Notes under the pieces: generated by a model | Databases searched by the model: none | Seen by the model: only the letters and a program-made list of their open reading frames with translations | Told to the model about the DNA's origin: nothing | From: Bdellovibrionales bacterium | Lineage (GTDB): Bacteria > Bdellovibrionota > Bacteriovoracia > Bacteriovoracales > Bacteriovoracaceae | Length of the DNA stretch: 8,116 nucleotides | NCBI GenBank assembly: GCA_023250775.1 | Contig: JAHFAA010000077.1 | Location: 3,581-11,696, forward strand | Direction of reading: 5' to 3' | Shown: positions 6,115 to 8,116 of the stretch, piece by piece | Layout: each line of letters starts with the position of its first letter | How positions within the stretch are numbered: position 1 is the first letter of the stretch | Position numbers and translations under genes: made by a program

Positions 6115-6129
6115 GGTAATTTTTGTTTT
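6104..6129 (+). terminator. Weak candidate terminator after the protease gene
   Basis: CTAC and GTAG (6104-6107, 6111-6114) form a 4-bp stem over TAA that includes the protease stop codon. T-rich sequence follows (TTTTTGTTTT, 6120-6129). The stem is too short to be convincing alone; an outer ACCC/GGGT pairing may extend it. Confidence 0.2.
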
Positions 6130-6895
6130 CGAAGCAGATTTTTCTTTCCTGCCATTTTTTGGGATATTTTCTTTGACTTGGATCTTTGTAGCCACTGGTC
6201 CTCGCCGTTCGATAACTTTTTTTGCTGGGGTCTAAGGCGCAGGCGATTTGGAACTGAACCAATTTTTCTAAGGTGGCCAATAGAATCTGGTGCTGTCCTT
6301 GAAGATTTTCATGCTGCCATTTATCCAGACAGTTGAATAATTCAAAAATCGACTCGATGGTTGAAAGACAGGTCGAAAGAGGTTGCTGCTTGATGGAAAA
6401 ACGAGAAGCATGAAAAACATCAAAGCTCACACGAGGAAGAGCATGCAAAATCCGACTCTCTCGCATCATAGTTTTGGCACAAGGCCAGGTTCCATCAATG
6501 ACAAAAAATAAGGGCGTTTTTTGCGACAAACCGTCAAAGGACAATGGAGCGCTGGAAAGATTATGGGCGTTTTCGCCTGGATAAAGAAGAATGGGAAAAA
6601 AACGATCATCACTCAGGATTTTTTGCACTTCCGAATTATGGGAAAAGTTAACATCCACAATAATTTTCGAGCGCGTGCAACACAAGTTGGCCAATCTTCC
6701 GGTGCCCACTTTTTCCTTGCGCGCCTCTTTCGGATGCATCAGGATGCGAATCTCACTCTGACTTTCAAAGGGAACAATGCCGGCACAAAAACAAGATTGA
6801 GGAGGGCGCAGACATTTGACACAAACAGTCCGACCAGCTGGTGCGGGTTGCTCTCGTAATTCTTGCTTGCGAATTAAATATTGCTGCTTATTCAC
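6107..6895 (-). CDS. tapT: DTW-domain tRNA-uridine aminocarboxypropyltransferase (TapT/YfiP-like)
   Basis: Characterised DTW-domain proteins transfer the 3-amino-3-carboxypropyl group of S-adenosylmethionine to uridine, making acp3U in tRNA (position 47 for E. coli TapT). The 262-residue product has the features in order: a zinc-knuckle-like Cys set C25-xx-C28 and C35-x-C37 (VCVKCLRPPQSCFC); the MHPKEARKEKVGTGRLANL segment (53-71) with the conserved His-Pro; LYPGENA; the DxTW core as DGTW (134-137) in FFVIDGTWPCAKTM; and STIES (178-182). The start is a GTG at 6895 overlapping the bioY TGA in a GTGA junction, so translation is probably coupled to bioY; no strong Shine-Dalgarno is visible. The basic C-terminal tail (YRTARTSGYKDPSQRKYPKKW) could aid RNA binding. 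Family is firm; the tRNA position modified here is inferred. Confidence 0.9.
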   Translation of the reverse strand: MNKQQYLIRKQELREQPAPAGRTVCVKCLRPPQSCFCAGIVPFESQSEIRILMHPKEARKEKVGTGRLANLCCTRSKIIVDVNFSHNSEVQKILSDDRFFPILLYPGENAHNLSSAPLSFDGLSQKTPLFFVIDGTWPCAKTMMRESRILHALPRVSFDVFHASRFSIKQQPLSTCLSTIESIFELFNCLDKWQHENLQGQHQILLATLEKLVQFQIACALDPSKKSYRTARTSGYKDPSQRKYPKKWQERKICFENKNYPT

Positions 6896-7464
6896 AACTT
6901 AAGTTTTTTGCTCACGCTACTGCTGAGAGATGCCGCCGCAAAATTTTTAATGAAATCACCAGGAAGAAAAGGCAGAAGTCCGGTGACTAAAAGCGCTTTT
7001 GCAGGAACAAAAAAGGAAAGGCCAATCAGACCACAAGTAAAAGTTGTCAAACTGCCGACCAAGCAACAGGCAAAGGCACCTTTGATCGTCTTGGCATAAC
7101 CTTGGTCGGCCAGATGACCAACCACACCGCTGGCAATAAACATTCCCATCAAATAGCCAAAGGTAGGGCCAACCAGAAGGCCAGCTTTTCCAAGAGCAAA
7201 AAATGGCAGGCCCATGGCACCCTCAGAAAGGTAGAGAGCAAAGCTCGCCAAGGCGCGTTTTCGTCCCCAACAAAGGGCAAGCACGGCCACACCAAAAGTT
7301 TGGCCGGTAATGGGAACTGGAGTGAAAGGTAACATAAAGGAGACTTGCGCCAGCAAGGCCAAAAGGAGTGATCCGCCAATGACGGCAAGGACATTTAATA
7401 GGATACTTCTCTGTTGCCCCTGCAGTAAAAATGGCACCACGGCCTGACTTTGAACTTGATTCAT
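6892..7464 (-). CDS. bioY: BioY, biotin transporter (ECF S component)
   Basis: BioY is the membrane-embedded, biotin-binding component of energy-coupling-factor biotin uptake. The 190-residue product is of normal length, with about six membrane segments. Family motifs seen: PFTPVPITGQTFGV (46-59), YLSEGAMGLPFFA (78-90), GPTFGYLMG (99-107) and GLLPFLPGDFIKN (162-174). No bioM or bioN (ATPase or transmembrane T component) lies within the window, so this is a solitary bioY or one that shares ECF modules encoded elsewhere. The ATG at 7464 has a strong AGGAGG 4 bases in front of it. The stop overlaps the GTG start of the DTW gene. The peroxidase gene ends 67 bp upstream on the same strand; readthrough is possible but a separate promoter is suspected. 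Confidence 0.95.
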   Translation of the reverse strand: MNQVQSQAVVPFLLQGQQRSILLNVLAVIGGSLLLALLAQVSFMLPFTPVPITGQTFGVAVLALCWGRKRALASFALYLSEGAMGLPFFALGKAGLLVGPTFGYLMGMFIASGVVGHLADQGYAKTIKGAFACCLVGSLTTFTCGLIGLSFFVPAKALLVTGLLPFLPGDFIKNFAAASLSSSVSKKLKL

Positions 7465-7492
7465 ATCTCCTCCTAACTGTTAACTTGAGCGC

Positions 7493-7522
7493 AGTCTAAC
7501 ACTGAAGGCCATCACCCATCAA
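7493..7522 (-). promoter_or_regulatory. Possible promoter for bioY
   Basis: On the minus strand TTGATG (7522-7517, 4 of 6) is followed after 18 bases by TAGACT (7498-7493, 4 of 6), within the 67-bp gap before bioY. The start of transcription would be near 7486. An inverted TGTTA/TAACA pair (7478-7482 and 7497-7501) overlaps the -10 region. The matches are modest. Confidence 0.25.
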
Positions 7523-7531
7523 GGTCGGAAA

Positions 7532-8011
7532 TTAAAGCAATTTTTCAATCGTTGGCCGAAGCTTTGCGGGCGTGACTTGAGGGGCATAGCGATCAACCAC
7601 CTCACCGTTGCGATCAATCAAAAACTTGGTAAAGTTCCATTTAATCGCCTCTGTTCCAAAAAGCCCGGACTTACTGGATTTCAAATGAGCATAGAGAGGA
7701 TGAGTTTTTTCGCCATTGACATCGATCTTGGCAAACATCGGGAAGGTGACATTAAAACGAGTTTGGCAAAAAGTTTGAATTTCTTTTTCGTCACCCGGTT
7801 CTTGAGAGGCAAATTGATTGCAAGGAAACCCCAACACCACCAGGCCTTTGTCTTTCAAATCTTCGTACAACTCTTCCAGGCCCTCATATTGCGGCGTAAA
7901 GCCACAAGCGCTGGCGACATTCACCACCAGGAGCACTTTGCCTTTGTACTGTTGCAAGGTTTCTTCTTTGCCAGAAATCGTTTTCACAGGAATTGAATAG
8001 ATATCCGTCAT
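7532..8011 (-). CDS. gpx: Glutathione peroxidase family protein, 2-Cys (probably thioredoxin-linked) type
   Basis: It reduces hydrogen peroxide and organic hydroperoxides using a peroxidatic cysteine. The 159-residue length is typical of monomeric bacterial members. Motifs: VNVASACGFTPQYEGL (30-45) with peroxidatic Cys36 in place of selenocysteine; GFPCNQFASQEPG (61-73) with Gln66 or Gln70 as the likely catalytic-site Gln; and KWNFTKFLID (124-133) with Trp125 and Asn126 of the catalytic tetrad. Cys82 in FCQTRFNVTFPMF is at the resolving-cysteine position seen in enzymes that use thioredoxin rather than glutathione, so thioredoxin is the more likely reductant. There is no signal peptide, so it is cytoplasmic. 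AAGGGGA lies close before the ATG at 8011. Residues and family are clear; the reductant is inferred. Confidence 0.96.
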   Translation of the reverse strand: MTDIYSIPVKTISGKEETLQQYKGKVLLVVNVASACGFTPQYEGLEELYEDLKDKGLVVLGFPCNQFASQEPGDEKEIQTFCQTRFNVTFPMFAKIDVNGEKTHPLYAHLKSSKSGLFGTEAIKWNFTKFLIDRNGEVVDRYAPQVTPAKLRPTIEKLL

Positions 8012-8029
8012 AGCTTCCCCTTATGAAAA

Positions 8030-8035
8030 ATTGTA
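8030..8035 (-). promoter_or_regulatory. Candidate -10 element for the peroxidase gene
   Basis: The minus strand reads TACAAT (5 of 6) at 8035-8030, 18 bases before the ATG. Transcription would begin near 8023, leaving a leader of about a dozen bases that still includes the Shine-Dalgarno. No good -35 hexamer is present at 16-18 bases, so activator help or another promoter is possible. Confidence 0.3.
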
Positions 8036-8056
8036 CTGCTTGTCATGGCCTACATC

Positions 8057-8071
8057 TTAAGAATATCTTAA
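8057..8071 (+). repeat. Perfect inverted repeat upstream of the peroxidase gene
   Basis: TTAAGA, three bases (ATA), then TCTTAA form a perfect 6-3-6 inverted repeat. The same stretch also reads as a direct repeat ATCTTAA at 8054-8060 and 8065-8071, offset by 11 bases. It touches the expected -35 position for the candidate -10 at 8030-8035 and could be an operator. I cannot assign a regulator; AT-rich chance is possible. Confidence 0.35.
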
Positions 8072-8116
8072 TCTTTGGCAAGACTGTGTTAAAGAAATCT
8101 ATCTATGGGGTGCGAA

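Noticed and set aside
7477..7502. BirA-like biotin operator upstream of bioY
   Set aside because: The half-site CTGTTAACT resembles a BirA half-site, but the opposing half matches poorly and the spacing is much shorter than the usual 14-16 bases.
7577..7996. 139-codon open frame on the plus strand inside the peroxidase gene
   Set aside because: It is a shadow of the opposite-strand gene, whose motifs are unmistakable; no domain or ribosome site supports it.
8075..8116. Divergent promoter and gene start at the right edge (TTGGCA, then ATG at 8105)
   Set aside because: No good -10 lies at proper spacing, no Shine-Dalgarno precedes the ATG, and too few codons remain to judge.

Overview
The window looks like ordinary chromosomal DNA from a Gram-negative (diderm) bacterium. 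Evidence for two membranes includes an MltD-type murein transglycosylase, a MepA-type murein endopeptidase, Lgt, and two small secreted proteins that end in the aromatic residue typical of outer-membrane beta-barrels. Moderate GC, tight packing and the mix of families are compatible with a Bdellovibrio-like or deltaproteobacterial lineage. That placement is an inference from style and gene content, not a demonstrated assignment. I see no rRNA, tRNA, insertion sequence, phage gene, CRISPR array or replication origin.

Layout. (1) 1-1364, minus strand: an MltD-like lytic transglycosylase lipoprotein whose 3' end lies outside the window, with a good sigma70-type promoter at 1446-1474. (2) 1593-2153, plus strand: a secreted protein of unknown function, divergent from mltD. 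(3) 3813-2143, minus strand: a two-gene unit of a MepA-like endopeptidase followed 21 bp later by lgt; the 3' end of lgt overlaps that of the gene at 1593. (4) 3903-6114, plus strand: a hemolysin III/PAQR-family membrane protein, then two small predicted outer-membrane proteins with a translationally coupled TTG start, then a small secreted matrixin-type zinc protease. The last three are very close together and are probably one operon. (5) 8011-6107, minus strand: a 2-Cys glutathione-peroxidase-family protein, then bioY and a DTW-domain (acp3U tRNA modification) gene. The last two overlap by 4 bp in a GTGA junction.

How the genes fit together. Half of the window concerns the cell envelope: two murein hydrolases (MltD-like and MepA-like), the first enzyme of lipoprotein maturation (Lgt), small outer-membrane proteins and an exported protease. 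MltD-like, and perhaps MepA-like, carry lipoprotein signals and would be substrates of Lgt. The right-hand third is housekeeping: peroxide detoxification, biotin uptake and tRNA modification.

I found no convincing new multi-gene defence, mobile or signalling system. The least explained part is the secreted module at 4598-6114, two related small barrels plus a metzincin. The genome is compact: both convergent pairs overlap at their 3' ends, and likely terminators lie inside the opposing coding sequences. No gene-free stretch exceeds 300 bases. The longest, 1365-1592, holds the mltD promoter and the leader of the gene at 1593.
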